This document shows, in pieces, positions 1 through 9,142 of a stretch of DNA of 64,000 nt. The translations under genes were made by a program, and so were the position numbers. Position 1 is the first letter of the stretch. Each line of letters starts with the position of its first letter. The DNA comes from Hyphomicrobiales bacterium (GTDB taxonomy: Bacteria > Pseudomonadota > Alphaproteobacteria > Rhizobiales > MH13). Location of the stretch: positions 806,001-870,000 of the forward strand of contig JAEPOK010000002.1 in the NCBI GenBank assembly GCA_017642935.1. The letters run 5' to 3'. The notes under the pieces were generated by a model. The model worked only from the letters and a program-made list of their open reading frames with translations, ran no database searches and was not told where the DNA came from.

Positions 1-1
1 C

Positions 2-547
2 GCGCAGCTCTTCTTTGGTGGTCGGCGAGGCGATCGCCACGGGCGGCATCTGGCACACATCGTTCTCAACAATGGCCCCGATGGTCCGATCTGGCTGCAA
101 GGGTCGATGGTGTTGGCCGGGCTCGCCCGTGTCTACACGTTTGCCGACAATCGATCGCTGATCCCAGACCTGTTGCTGCGCGAACATGTCGCGCGCGAAC
201 AGCAGCGCGCTGTCTGGGATCATCCCTATTATGCGGTGCGTGATGCCCGCGATGCTGAGGCACTGTTGGAGCGCACCAACCATTTTGAGCTTGTGGAAGG
301 CATTGTTCTCAACGTCGCCGCGCATCGCGCGCGTTGGTACCTTAATTTTGGCGAAACTTGGCGCGAAGACTTCACCGTTACCATTGATCGAGAGCATGAT
401 CCGGTGTTTGAGGACAGCAGAGTAGATCTCAATGCCCTGCAGGGCGCGCCGGTTCGGGTGCGCGGTTGGGTGATGGACGATGGCGGGCCGATGATCCGCG
501 TGGATCACCCCGAGGCCATTGAGCGGCTGACGACGGACAACCGCTGA
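2..547 (+). CDS. Thermonuclease-family (SNase-like) protein, 5' truncated
   Basis: The reading frame is open from the left edge, so the true start lies outside the window. The visible part contains an R-x-G-D-R-x-G-R stretch followed by LQGSMVLAGLARVYTF, which matches the C-terminal half of staphylococcal-nuclease-like domains (catalytic Arg region, then the L-L-x-x-G-L-A-R-V segment). The last ~90 residues look like an appended beta-rich domain of the kind seen in alphaproteobacterial thermonuclease-like proteins. It would be predicted to hydrolyse nucleic acids or be a degenerate exported relative; the N-terminus with any signal peptide is not visible. It lies 35 bp upstream of the M48 protease gene on the same strand and may share its transcript. 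Confidence 0.7.
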   Translation, partial: AQLFFGGRRGDRHGRHLAHIVLNNGPDGPIWLQGSMVLAGLARVYTFADNRSLIPDLLLREHVAREQQRAVWDHPYYAVRDARDAEALLERTNHFELVEGIVLNVAAHRARWYLNFGETWREDFTVTIDREHDPVFEDSRVDLNALQGAPVRVRGWVMDDGGPMIRVDHPEAIERLTTDNR

Positions 548-582
548 GGCCGAAACGCCCAATTCTGAGGACCAGAAAACCT

Positions 583-2043
583 TTGCGCCTTCCTTTGATT
601 GCACGTCTGGCAAGCACCGCGCTGGCGGCCCTTGTGGTCGCCGCGTGCCTGTCCGTGGATGGCGATGGCCCGCTGATCCCGCTGACGATGGACGGCACCG
701 AACCGGGGCCGACCGCGACGCTCGCCGCCGAGGAAGCGATTGGCGCGCGTGAACATCCGCGCATTCTCGATGCGTTTGGTGGCGTCTACGAAGACCCGGA
801 GCTGGAAACCCGCTTGGTTGCCATGCTGCGCCAGGTGATCGCGGCTTCCGATGAGCCGGGGCGGGTCTATCGTCTGACATTGCTCGATTCGGCGAGCGTC
901 AACGCCTTCGCCCTGCCGGGCGGTTATCTTTATGTAACGCGCGGTCTTTTGGCGCTGGCCAACGACGAGTCCGAGGTTGCGGCTGTCGTGGCGCATGAGA
1001 TCGGCCATGTGACGCGGCGCCATGCCATCGCCCGCGAACAGGAGGTGCGCACAGCCGCCCTGATCGACCGCGTGTTGACCGATGTCTTGTCGGACCCGTC
1101 GGCGGCGCAGATGGCGGTGCTTGCCAACGGTGTGTCCTTGGCGCAATTCTCGCAAAATCAAGAGCTTGAGGCTGACGAACTTGGTGTGCGCACGATTGGC
1201 CGGGCGGGTTATGACCCCTATGCGGCGGCGCGGTTTCTGGAAACCATGGCGCGGTTCAGTGCGTTGGATGCGTTGCCGGGCGATGGCGGTGTGCCGAGCT
1301 TCTTGTCCAGCCATCCCTCGACGCCAGCGCGTATCGATGCGGCCGTTCGTCTTGCCCGCCAGTTCGGCGCGCCGGGCATCGGGACGACCGAGCGCGAGCG
1401 CTATCTGGACGCGATCGATGGGATGGTGTTTGGCGAGCCGACCGATGAAGGCGTGGTGCGTGGTCGCCGGTTCTTGCACCCCGGGCTTGGCATTGCCTTT
1501 GAAGCTCCGGCGGGATTCCGGCTCGACAACACGCCGCAGGCGGTGCTCGGAGCCCATGAGGATGGCCGGGCTCTGCGCTTTGATGGCGTGGAACTGCGGC
1601 GTGGCCAGAGCCTGGAAGAGTATCTTCAGGCTGGCTGGATCGACGGTCTTGATGCCAGCAGCATCGCGCTGACTACGACCAACGGGCTGCGCGTTGCGAC
1701 TGCCAACGCGGCGGCCGGCGGCTGGGTGTTCAAGGTGGCTGTGATCGAGGTCGGTGACCGGGTCTACCGGTTCATCTTTGCCAATGACCGGCGCACAGAC
1801 GCCTTCGCGCAGGCGGTGGCAAGCGTGGTGGCTTCGTTCCGGCAAATGTCGGCGGATGAGCGAGGCGGCATCGAACCATTGCGCATTGATGTGGTCACGG
1901 TAGCGCGCGGCGACAGCGTGGCTTCCTTGGCGCGGCGCATGGACACGGGCGGGGATGCCGAAGCGCTGTTTCGCATTCTCAATGCGCTGGGACCAGGCGA
2001 TCGTGTGCGCGCCGGTGACCGCGTGAAGCTGGTCAGAGAATAG
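583..2043 (+). CDS. M48-family metalloprotease lipoprotein with C-terminal LysM-like segment
   Basis: A 486-residue zinc protease predicted to be anchored on the periplasmic side. The TTG start gives a lipoprotein signal peptide ending in VAAC (Cys22). The catalytic motif HEIGH is at about residues 138-142, followed by the third zinc ligand Glu in ELEADELG near residue 195. This is the M48B / BepA-YfgC-like layout, a family that degrades or helps fold outer-membrane proteins. The last ~50 residues (V-A-R-G-D-S-V-A-S-L ... G-D-R-V-K-L) resemble a LysM-like or peptide-binding tail. It is convergent with rpoH. The substrate cannot be told from sequence. Confidence 0.88.
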   Translation: MRLPLIARLASTALAALVVAACLSVDGDGPLIPLTMDGTEPGPTATLAAEEAIGAREHPRILDAFGGVYEDPELETRLVAMLRQVIAASDEPGRVYRLTLLDSASVNAFALPGGYLYVTRGLLALANDESEVAAVVAHEIGHVTRRHAIAREQEVRTAALIDRVLTDVLSDPSAAQMAVLANGVSLAQFSQNQELEADELGVRTIGRAGYDPYAAARFLETMARFSALDALPGDGGVPSFLSSHPSTPARIDAAVRLARQFGAPGIGTTERERYLDAIDGMVFGEPTDEGVVRGRRFLHPGLGIAFEAPAGFRLDNTPQAVLGAHEDGRALRFDGVELRRGQSLEEYLQAGWIDGLDASSIALTTTNGLRVATANAAAGGWVFKVAVIEVGDRVYRFIFANDRRTDAFAQAVASVVASFRQMSADERGGIEPLRIDVVTVARGDSVASLARRMDTGGDAEALFRILNALGPGDRVRAGDRVKLVRE

Positions 2044-2061
2044 AGCGTCGAGTGCCGGCCA

Positions 2062-2135
2062 TTTGTCGCGACTAGGGCGGAGTTTGTCGCGACCAATTAT
2101 CGATTAGTCTGGAACAATTGGGCCTTTGCCGCGAC
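2062..2135. repeat. Three phased copies of TTTGYCGCGAC between two convergent genes
   Basis: Copies start at 2062, 2083 and 2125. The first two are identical and contain the perfect 8-bp palindrome GTCGCGAC; the third reads GCCGCGAC. The start-to-start distances are 21 and 42 bp, i.e. two and four helical turns, so all copies face the same side of the helix. The element lies in the 112-bp space between the 3' ends of the M48 gene and rpoH, where a promoter is not expected. Confidence 0.6.
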
Positions 2136-2155
2136 TGTTTTGCCGGCTTAAGGAC

Positions 2156-3019
2156 TCAGACGTAAGACCCAGCATTTTGCTGGTCGAGCAGGGCCATTTT
2201 CAGCTTTTCCAAAGCCCGGCTTTCCAACTGACGCACACGCTCTTTGGAGATGCCAAGGGTTTGGCCAAGCGCTTCCAGGGTGGCGCCATCCTCGGCCAGC
2301 CGTCGCTCGCGGACGATCTTCAACTCGCGCTCATTGAGCACTTCCAGCGCTTTGGCGAGCCAATTGTTGCGGCGTTCGGAGTCGATCACGTCACCAACCA
2401 TCTCGTCCTGCAGCGGGCTGTTGTCCGGCAGAAAGTCCTGCCGGTCAGCGCTGCCACCGTCCTCGCCGTCGGAGATCGGTGCGTTCAGCGACGCATCGGA
2501 ACCGGACAAGCGGACATCCATGGTGGCGACATCGTTGACCGAGACACCGATGGCCGAGGCGACCTGGCGGTGCATCTCGGAGGGGGAGACGGTGCCATCT
2601 TGTGTGATACGAGCGCGTAAGCGCCTCAAATTAAAGAACAAAGCTTTTTGGGCAGATGATGTCCCGCCGCGCACGATTGACCAGTTGCGCAGGATGAAGT
2701 CTTGGATCGAGGCTCTGATCCACCAGGTTGCATAGGTGGAGAAGCGCACTTCACGGGCCGGCTCAAACCGGGCGGCGGCTTCGAGCAGGCCGACATGGCC
2801 TTCCTGGATGAGGTCGCTCATCGGCAGGCCGAAATGGCGGAAGCGGGCGGAAATGGCGATCACCAAGCGCATATGGGCCTGGGTCAGTTGGTGCAGCGCA
2901 TCCTGGTCTTGCCGTTCCTTCCAGGAGACGGCCAAAGCATGCTCTTCGTCGCGTTCAAGATAGGGGGCCTGCATCGCCTTCTTGACGAAGTCCCGCCGTG
3001 GGCCTGATCCATCATTCAT
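2156..3019 (-). CDS. rpoH: RNA polymerase sigma-32 factor (RpoH family, probably the second alphaproteobacterial paralog)
   Basis: A 287-residue group-3 sigma factor that directs RNA polymerase to heat-shock or stress promoters. Region 2 shows the M-R-L-V ... DLIQEGHVGL and FSTYATWWIRASI core motifs (about residues 50-105). The RpoH-specific box is present as QKALFFNLR (residues 124-132), and region 4.2 has the helix-turn-helix G-I-S-K-E-R-V-R-Q-L-E. The ATG at 3019 has a GGGAG ribosome-binding site 6 nt upstream. Alphaproteobacteria usually carry two rpoH genes; neighbourhood with carD and fdxA suggests the RpoH2-type copy (inference). The leader just upstream is rich in stem-loops. Confidence 0.93.
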   Translation of the reverse strand: MNDGSGPRRDFVKKAMQAPYLERDEEHALAVSWKERQDQDALHQLTQAHMRLVIAISARFRHFGLPMSDLIQEGHVGLLEAAARFEPAREVRFSTYATWWIRASIQDFILRNWSIVRGGTSSAQKALFFNLRRLRARITQDGTVSPSEMHRQVASAIGVSVNDVATMDVRLSGSDASLNAPISDGEDGGSADRQDFLPDNSPLQDEMVGDVIDSERRNNWLAKALEVLNERELKIVRERRLAEDGATLEALGQTLGISKERVRQLESRALEKLKMALLDQQNAGSYV

Positions 3020-3029
3020 CGCACACTCC

Positions 3030-3189
3030 CTCGCTGCGTGATTGAACGCAGTCGTCGAATTTTTTCGATTTGGATCAAATCAATTCGACTTGTGCCTTGT
3101 TGGCACCTTAAGGAAATTTACGATGCGTTAAAGGCCCTAGATCACTTCAACCCTTGATTTGGCCGTGCACTGCACCACGGCCGTTTTTA
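3030..3189 (+). ncRNA. Candidate structured RNA or rpoH leader structure (three stem-loops plus a plus-strand terminator)
   Basis: Between rpoH and carD lie three consecutive perfect stem-loops: CTGCGT/ACGCAG at 3034-3051, a nested one at 3056-3087 (CGAATT/AATTCG outside GATTTG/CAAATC), and GTGCC/GGCAC at 3092-3106. They are followed by a terminator-like hairpin at 3161-3182 with a T-run on the plus strand, although no plus-strand protein gene precedes it. Two readings are possible: a small plus-strand RNA ending at about 3189, or, on the minus strand, a folded 5' leader of rpoH. No convincing promoter was identified for the plus-strand reading. Confidence 0.3.
3161..3189 (+). terminator. Intrinsic terminator-like hairpin facing right
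   Basis: Perfect 7-bp stem GGCCGTG/CACGGCC with an 8-nt loop, followed by G and five Ts on the plus strand (3184-3188). It does not end a recognised gene, since rpoH and carD both lie on the minus strand. Confidence 0.55.
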
Positions 3190-3235
3190 TTGGACCGGCC
3201 TAAGTGACTGGAACTTTGACTAAATTTACGCGCGC

Positions 3236-3265
3236 AAAGAAAAACCCGGCCATCCAGGCCGGGTT
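3236..3265 (-). terminator. carD intrinsic terminator
   Basis: Perfect 9-bp stem AACCCGGCC/GGCCGGGTT with a 5-nt loop (3243-3265). Read on the minus strand it is followed by a T-rich run and lies 32 bp past the carD stop, so it should end carD transcription before rpoH. Confidence 0.8.
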
Positions 3266-3297
3266 CAATTTATTTTTCGATTATGTGTATCTTTGGA

Positions 3298-3879
3298 CTA
3301 AGCGGCCGCGCTTTGGTCCTCAGCATCACCTTCTTCGGCCTCTTCAACCGCTTTCACACGACTCGGGCTTTTGGCCAAAGTCTGTTCGATCAGGCGCACG
3401 GCTTCGGTCTCGGTCATGCTGTTGACCGCAGCAATCTCGCGGGCCATCCGGTCAAGAGCCGCTTCATAAAGCTGGCGCTCGGAGTAAGACTGCTCGGGCT
3501 GGCTTTCAGCGCGATACAAGTCGCGAACCACTTCAGCGATCTGAATCAGGTCGCCGGAATTGATCTTGGCTTCATATTCCTGCGCGCGACGCGACCACAT
3601 GGCGCGCTTCACGCGGGCGCGGCCTTTGATCGTCTTCAGGGATTTTTCCACCAAACCGTCTTCGGCAAGCTTGCGCATACCAACGCTTTCAACTTTGGCC
3701 ACAGGCACACGCAGGGTCATCTTGTCCTTGTCGAAGGTGATGACAAAAAGCTCCAGTGTCAGGCCGGCAATCTCTTGCTTTTCGATGGCCACGATGCGGC
3801 CAACGCCATGAGACGGATACACGATCTGCTCATTGACTTTGAAACCCTGTTTCTGCGTCGTTTTTTTTGCGGTCGCCAT
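3298..3879 (-). CDS. carD: CarD/CdnL-family transcriptional regulator
   Basis: A 193-residue CarD-type protein that binds RNA polymerase beta and stabilises open promoter complexes, in many bacteria acting on rRNA and growth genes. After a short Lys-rich start the RNAP-interaction domain opens with V-Y-P-S-H-G-V-G (about residues 20-27) and continues to K-V-E-S-V-G; the remainder is the helical DNA-interacting CarD C-terminus. An upstream in-frame ATG at 3936 exists, but the ATG at 3879 is preferred: it has AGGAG 11 nt upstream and matches the usual family start (M-A-T-A-K-K). It is followed by a strong terminator and preceded by a long leader. Confidence 0.9.
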   Translation of the reverse strand: MATAKKTTQKQGFKVNEQIVYPSHGVGRIVAIEKQEIAGLTLELFVITFDKDKMTLRVPVAKVESVGMRKLAEDGLVEKSLKTIKGRARVKRAMWSRRAQEYEAKINSGDLIQIAEVVRDLYRAESQPEQSYSERQLYEAALDRMAREIAAVNSMTETEAVRLIEQTLAKSPSRVKAVEEAEEGDAEDQSAAA

Positions 3880-4162
3880 ACGCTGACAAACTCCTGTTGG
3901 GTCGGGCAAAGGGGGGAACACCCCGACCATGTGCATGCGCGCGGCGCATGCGATTTCGATGTGGCGCTTCGCGACAAACTCGCCCTCGACCGCCCCGGCC
4001 CGCAGGATTGGGCATCGGAACAGGTGCGATCAGACACAAGCGACCGCCATCAGCGGCGGGCCTTTTACAGCCGCGCTGGGCGGTGTGATGTCAGATCGAA
4101 CTAACGAGAAAGAGGCGGCAAAAGGGTCCGGCCTGGTCGAGTTGTCTCAGAAACGAAGGTAG

Positions 4163-4191
4163 ACCATACCTCAAAAAGCGGCAAAAATCAA
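4163..4191 (-). promoter_or_regulatory. Putative sigma-70 promoter of carD
   Basis: On the minus strand a -35-like TTGATT (4186-4191) and a -10-like TATGGT (4163-4168) are separated by 17 nt. Transcription would begin near 4155, leaving a leader of about 275 nt before the carD ATG. The 412-bp space 3880-4291 between fdxA and carD contains no other convincing gene. Confidence 0.4.
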
Positions 4192-4291
4192 ACTCTTGCC
4201 ACCAAATGGTTAATCCGTGGTCATTTTCGTTAACCGGTCAATCGGTCATCAGATGTTGCCGCTGCGTCAAAGCTTAGGCGGCAAAGGCCGA

Positions 4292-4627
<336 letters not shown>

Positions 4628-4744
4628 GCGAGAGGGGCTCCAGTCGGGGATGGGGTCGGCGCGCCTGACCGATGCGCCTGTCTTTCCAAATCGTTATCGA
4701 CCCCTGCTTGTCAAGGCCGTGAAGGGTCGTACGTAGCGCTGCGT

Positions 4745-5176
4745 TCATGGGCTGTCGGGCAGGCCGCGTTTCAGCCTCTGCAGCCGGTCGCGCTCATGTT
4801 TTGTCGGGCGCCGCCCTGGGCTTGGTGCGCGCCGCGCTGCAGCCATGTCGCGGTCATCCTTGGGCGGTGGCGGCGGCGTCAAATCCTCGTAGAGCGCCTG
4901 CGCTTCGGCGGCGGGACCACGTCGCGTTCCGCAGGCGAGAAGCTTGATGATCTTGACCGCATCGGCCCCGGTGCGCGGCAAAGCGACGGTGAGCACATCG
5001 CCTGGACCGACAGCGCGTTTGGCCTGGTGGGTCTTTTCGCCATTCACCCGTACTTGGCCGTTCTCGATCATCTTGGCGGCCAGAGACCGGCTTTTCACCA
5101 GCCGGGAGAAAAACAGCCAGCGATCGAGCCGCAGCTTGTCGGCTGACGTTTCGTCGGTAGCGTTAGGAGTCGCCAT
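4745..5176 (-). CDS. S4-domain RNA-binding protein (HSP15-like)
   Basis: The protein starts M-A-T-P-N at 5176, giving 143 residues. The S4 domain is at about residues 13-75 (L-R-L-D-R-W-L-F-F-S-R-L-V-K-S-R ... G-Q-V-R-V-N-G), as in Hsp15/RluB-type RNA binders. The C-terminal third is basic and Pro-rich. Family members bind stalled 50S subunits or rRNA. A longer in-frame reading from 5476 exists but lies wholly inside the helicase gene. The chosen start overlaps the helicase 3' end by 14 bp, which suggests translational coupling. Confidence 0.88.
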   Translation of the reverse strand: MATPNATDETSADKLRLDRWLFFSRLVKSRSLAAKMIENGQVRVNGEKTHQAKRAVGPGDVLTVALPRTGADAVKIIKLLACGTRRGPAAEAQALYEDLTPPPPPKDDRDMAAARRAPSPGRRPTKHERDRLQRLKRGLPDSP

Positions 5177-8100
5177 CTTTTGGGCTGGTGTCTTGGCCAT
5201 CGAGCAGGCCGGCCAGCGCCGCGAATGGCGAATCCGGATCGGCTTTGCGCTCCTTTTTCGGCGGGGCAGCGGTGTAGGTGCGTGGGCCGGACGGCTTGCC
5301 GCCCTCGCGTCCATCCTTGCGCCTTGGACCCTTGCCGCGCTTGTCACCGCGACCATCGCCACGGTCGGCACGTTTGCCTTTGCCGGTTCTTTGGCGCGGC
5401 GGGCGCTCCTGGCCGTTGCCGGCCTCAGAACCCTTGCCAGCCTCGTGGCCTTGTCCGGCATTTTGGCGACGACCACCTGGCCGTCCCTGGTTGCGCGGAC
5501 GATTGGGTGCTGGGCGCCAGATCTCGATCACCTGTTCAGTGGGTTCGTCTTCCGATTCGGCCGGGGTCTCGGTCGTTTCGGCAACGGCAGCCTCAGCCGG
5601 GGCATCAGCAGGTTCGGCAACCGGTGCCGCAGGCGTTTCACTGGCAGGGGCCTCAGCGCTGGTCTCTTCTACGGTGGCAGGTTCGGGCGTCTCCAGCGCT
5701 GGCGCGGGCTCTGCCATTGCGGTTACGGTTTCAGTTTCGGTTGGTGCTGGGCCGTCTGCCGCAGGGTCGCTCGCAGGTGAACCGGCCAAGGGTGCATCGG
5801 TCACCGGTGAGTCCGTCGCGGCCCCCGTGGATGCGGATTCCTCCGCTGCAGGCTTGGCAGCATCTTCGGTCGCAAGGGCCGGTGGCTCGATGGGAACGGT
5901 CTTGCGCTCCATCTTGTAGCCGAGCGATTTCAGCACTTCGGAAAAATCATCACCGGCGCAGCCAAGCAGCGATGTCATTTCCACGGTCACCGTGAACCCT
6001 GCGCCCTCTGCGGCGCCTTCAGGTGCTTCGCCCTCTGTTTGGCCGACGCGGAACGACACCAAGGGGCGGATGAGATCGGCAAGACGCTCCAGGATATCGA
6101 AACGCACGGCGCGACGTCCGCAGACACGGAAACCGGCAATCGGATAGAGACGCTGGTCGAAGCTCTCATCGACCGGAATGGACGTGCGGCCCGAGGCATT
6201 GAGCTGTGGCAGCTCGCGCAGACCCGGCTGATCCATGCCGCCATTTTGCAGAGCCCAGAGCGTTGCGAGCAAACCGGCAGGGGCTGGCTTCAACAGTTGC
6301 GGAACGAACAGCGCGTAGGCGCCAAAACGCACGCCATGTTTACGCAGTGTGGCGCGCGCTTCCTGTTCCAGCGCTTTCACATCGCCGGCGATTTCGCGGC
6401 GGTCGATGGCGCCGAGTTCCTCGGCCAAGCGGAAGCCGATGCCGCGGGCTATGCCTTCCAGGCCGTCGCCGTTGCGCAGGGCGAGCAGACTTCCAAGATG
6501 CTTTTCGATCTGATCGGTCAGCCATTTGGTGAGCCGTGTTTCGACGATCTCGCGCGCGCCGCCGGTTAGTTGCTCGTCGGCCAACAGAATGATCTTCGGC
6601 TTCAAAATATCGTCGGAGGCCGACAGCTTGGCGACGACTTCACCGGTCCAACGGATGGCGCCTTCCGCATCAAGGACAAAGGCGGCATCGTCGGCGAGTG
6701 ACAGTTTTTCAGCGCGGCGCTGGATTTCGGCGGCCAGAGCTTTCTGCGCTGCGGCGCGGACCGCTTTGCCGTCCAAGTCCTCAGCCGTTGAATCCGGCGT
6801 AAATCGGAAGCCCGCGAGCCAGCCCACATGCTGGCCCTCGACTTGAACATCGCCATCGCTTGCGATCATCGCCTCAAGCATCACCTTCTCCCTCAAGCGT
6901 CGCATAAGCACGCTGGTGCGTCGGTCCACAAACCGTTGTGTCAGCTTTTCATGAAGCGCATCCGACAGGCGGTCCTCTAGCGCGCGCGTGCGCTCCTGCC
7001 AATGCGTGGGATCATCGAGCCACGCATTTCGGTTTGCGACAAAGGTCCAAGTGCGGACCTGGGCAATGCGCGCTGACAGCGCATCAATGTCTCCGTCAAC
7101 GCGGTCGGAGTTCTTCAGTTGCGCGTCCATCCAGTCGTCCGGCACCGTGCCGCGATCGGCGATATGGGCGAACAGCTGGCCAACGATCTCGATGTGTTGG
7201 GCAGGCGCGATCTTGCGGTAATCGGGAAGCTGGCAGGCATCCCAAAGCATTTCGACGCGTTCGCGGCTAGTGGCGCGTTCGCGCAAAGCCTTGTCGCGCA
7301 GAACGCCATCAAGCGTGTCGGCGTCTTCTTGCGGCAGGGCGCGCGTCAGCAGATCGTGACCAGGGATGTCGTCCATGCTGTCGCGCAGGGCTTCGATGGA
7401 TGAAAAATCAAGGTTGGCGTTGCGCCATTGCAGGCGTTTGACCGGCTCAAAACTGTGGGTTTCCAGTTTCTCGACCAGATAATCGTCCAACGGTTCGGTG
7501 CGGCCAGTCACGCCAAAGGTGCCGTCGCGGGTGTGCCGCCCTGCGCGGCCAGAGATCTGGCCCATCTCGCCGGCGGTCAGCTCGCGATAGTCAAAGCCGT
7601 CAAATTTGTGCCGTCCGGCGAAGGCGACGTGATCGACATCGAGGTTCAGCCCCATGCCGATGGCGTCGGTGGCGACCAGAAAATCCACGTCGCCATTCTG
7701 GTAGAGATCGACCTGTGCGTTACGGGTGCGTGGCGAGAGAGCTCCGAGCACGACCGCTGCGCCGCCACGCTGGCGACGGATCAGTTCGGCGACGGAGTAC
7801 ACATCGTTGGCGGAAAACGCGACAATGGCCGTGCGGCGTGGCTGGCGGGTGATCTTCTTTGAACCCGCATAGGTGATCAGTGACATGCGCGGGCGCTGAA
7901 TGATGGTGATGCCCGGCAACAGATTGGCCAGCAGACCGCGAATGGTCGCCGCGCCTAAGAGCATGGTTTCCAGCTTGCCGCGCACGTTCAAAATGCGGTC
8001 GGTGAAGACGTGGCCGCGTTCCAGGTTGGCAGCCATCTGCACTTCGTCGACGGCGACGAAATCCACATCCAGATCGCGCGGCATGGCCTCCACCGTGGAG

Positions 8101-8348
8101 ACCCAATAGCGCGGCTCCATCGGGATGATTTTTTCCTCGCCCGTCACCAGCGCGACCTTGTCCTCTCCTGCCCTGGCGCAAAGCTTCAGGTAGACCTCGC
8201 GCGCGAGCAGGCGCAGCGGTAGCCCGATGACGCCCGTCTGATGGGTCATCATGCGCTCGATCGCCATGTAGGTCTTGCCGGTGTTGGTGGGGCCAAGAAT
8301 GGCCGTCACACCAGCACCGGGCGCCTTGGAGCGGGAGGTGTAGGGCAT
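5163..8348 (-). CDS. Suv3/MgpS-type DEAD-like helicase with long disordered C-terminal tail
   Basis: A 1061-residue superfamily-2 helicase. Walker A is GPTNTGKT (residues 19-26), motif II is DEVQ (101-104) and a later motif VI-like G-Q-I-S-G-R-A-G-R is clear, placing it with the mitochondrial Suv3 / bacterial MgpS RNA helicases. The middle ~500 residues are helical and poorly characterised. From about residue 840 the sequence turns to Ala/Pro/Glu/Thr low complexity and then to a strongly basic Arg/Gly/Lys tail, probably a disordered RNA-binding region. It overlaps the downstream S4 gene, so the two may act together in RNA or ribosome metabolism (inference). Confidence 0.92.
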   Translation of the reverse strand: MPYTSRSKAPGAGVTAILGPTNTGKTYMAIERMMTHQTGVIGLPLRLLAREVYLKLCARAGEDKVALVTGEEKIIPMEPRYWVSTVEAMPRDLDVDFVAVDEVQMAANLERGHVFTDRILNVRGKLETMLLGAATIRGLLANLLPGITIIQRPRMSLITYAGSKKITRQPRRTAIVAFSANDVYSVAELIRRQRGGAAVVLGALSPRTRNAQVDLYQNGDVDFLVATDAIGMGLNLDVDHVAFAGRHKFDGFDYRELTAGEMGQISGRAGRHTRDGTFGVTGRTEPLDDYLVEKLETHSFEPVKRLQWRNANLDFSSIEALRDSMDDIPGHDLLTRALPQEDADTLDGVLRDKALRERATSRERVEMLWDACQLPDYRKIAPAQHIEIVGQLFAHIADRGTVPDDWMDAQLKNSDRVDGDIDALSARIAQVRTWTFVANRNAWLDDPTHWQERTRALEDRLSDALHEKLTQRFVDRRTSVLMRRLREKVMLEAMIASDGDVQVEGQHVGWLAGFRFTPDSTAEDLDGKAVRAAAQKALAAEIQRRAEKLSLADDAAFVLDAEGAIRWTGEVVAKLSASDDILKPKIILLADEQLTGGAREIVETRLTKWLTDQIEKHLGSLLALRNGDGLEGIARGIGFRLAEELGAIDRREIAGDVKALEQEARATLRKHGVRFGAYALFVPQLLKPAPAGLLATLWALQNGGMDQPGLRELPQLNASGRTSIPVDESFDQRLYPIAGFRVCGRRAVRFDILERLADLIRPLVSFRVGQTEGEAPEGAAEGAGFTVTVEMTSLLGCAGDDFSEVLKSLGYKMERKTVPIEPPALATEDAAKPAAEESASTGAATDSPVTDAPLAGSPASDPAADGPAPTETETVTAMAEPAPALETPEPATVEETSAEAPASETPAAPVAEPADAPAEAAVAETTETPAESEDEPTEQVIEIWRPAPNRPRNQGRPGGRRQNAGQGHEAGKGSEAGNGQERPPRQRTGKGKRADRGDGRGDKRGKGPRRKDGREGGKPSGPRTYTAAPPKKERKADPDSPFAALAGLLDGQDTSPKDGDS

Positions 8349-8536
8349 GGAGGGGGAAGGGCCTTAAGCGCGAATGGGAGTGCGTCGGTGTTAACCTAAG
8401 GAACGTGCCCAGAACAAGGCGTGTCCGAATCAGCGGTTCTGCCGATTTTCAGGGTTCGTTCACGCTGGATATGGGGTGTTTGGGTCTTTGCTGCCACAAG
8501 GGACCCATTGTTTTCCTACTGCATAACCGCTCGGCG

Positions 8537-8893
8537 TTAACGGTTCTGTCCCAAAACGGGCCATTGGCTGAGGATCAGCGCCACGCCCGATGCAACGAGT
8601 GGTAGGACAAGCGCGGCCAGCAGCAAAAGGTTCTCCCAGGCGTTGAAATAGACCAGCGCACCGATGCCAGCAGCGATGATGAGTGTCCCACCGACAACAG
8701 GCCACCGCAACGACACCAGCAGCACGGCGAGCAGTGCGACCCAGGGCAAGGTGTTGGGAAGGTTTGCCCAGAACCCGGCAAGCCCATTTTCGGCGCCGGA
8801 AAGCGCAGCGAAAGTGAACCAGAAGAGCGCCAAGACTAGGACAGTCAGTTGGGCGCCCCTGCGCAACGTTTGATGCCGATGGTGCTCGCGCAT
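8537..8893 (-). CDS. Small membrane protein of unknown function
   Basis: A 118-residue hydrophobic protein with about four membrane segments (near residues 15-33, 46-62, 66-84 and 88-108) and a short basic N-terminus. It resembles unnamed alphaproteobacterial DUF-type membrane proteins; no catalytic motif is visible. It is isolated, with 188 bp to the helicase gene. The space 8349-8536 holds nothing recognisable. Confidence 0.6.
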   Translation of the reverse strand: MREHHRHQTLRRGAQLTVLVLALFWFTFAALSGAENGLAGFWANLPNTLPWVALLAVLLVSLRWPVVGGTLIIAAGIGALVYFNAWENLLLLAALVLPLVASGVALILSQWPVLGQNR

Positions 8894-9142
8894 TGCGGCC
8901 TCCGCAGCTCGTTCTCCAAGGAAAAGATGCTTTGGAGTCTAGGCGTGGACGAAGTGCGTTGGTTGATCGGTATCAGCGGGCGGCGATGCAAGCTGAAGGC
9001 GACGAACCGACTTAGGGTTTCTTGGCGTAAGCAAGAAGCCCTACGCATTAGCATCGTCTTGTGAAATTTGAGGGCGTGAAGCAGGCTGAGTATATGGATC
9101 ACGGGCATCCCGCAAACGGTCCATCGAACAGACAGGTGCACT

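Noticed and set aside
505-1845. A 446-residue open frame on the minus strand across the M48 gene
   Set aside because: Mirror frame of a real high-GC gene; its His/Arg/Gln-rich composition is typical of antisense shadows, and the plus-strand protease has clear motifs.
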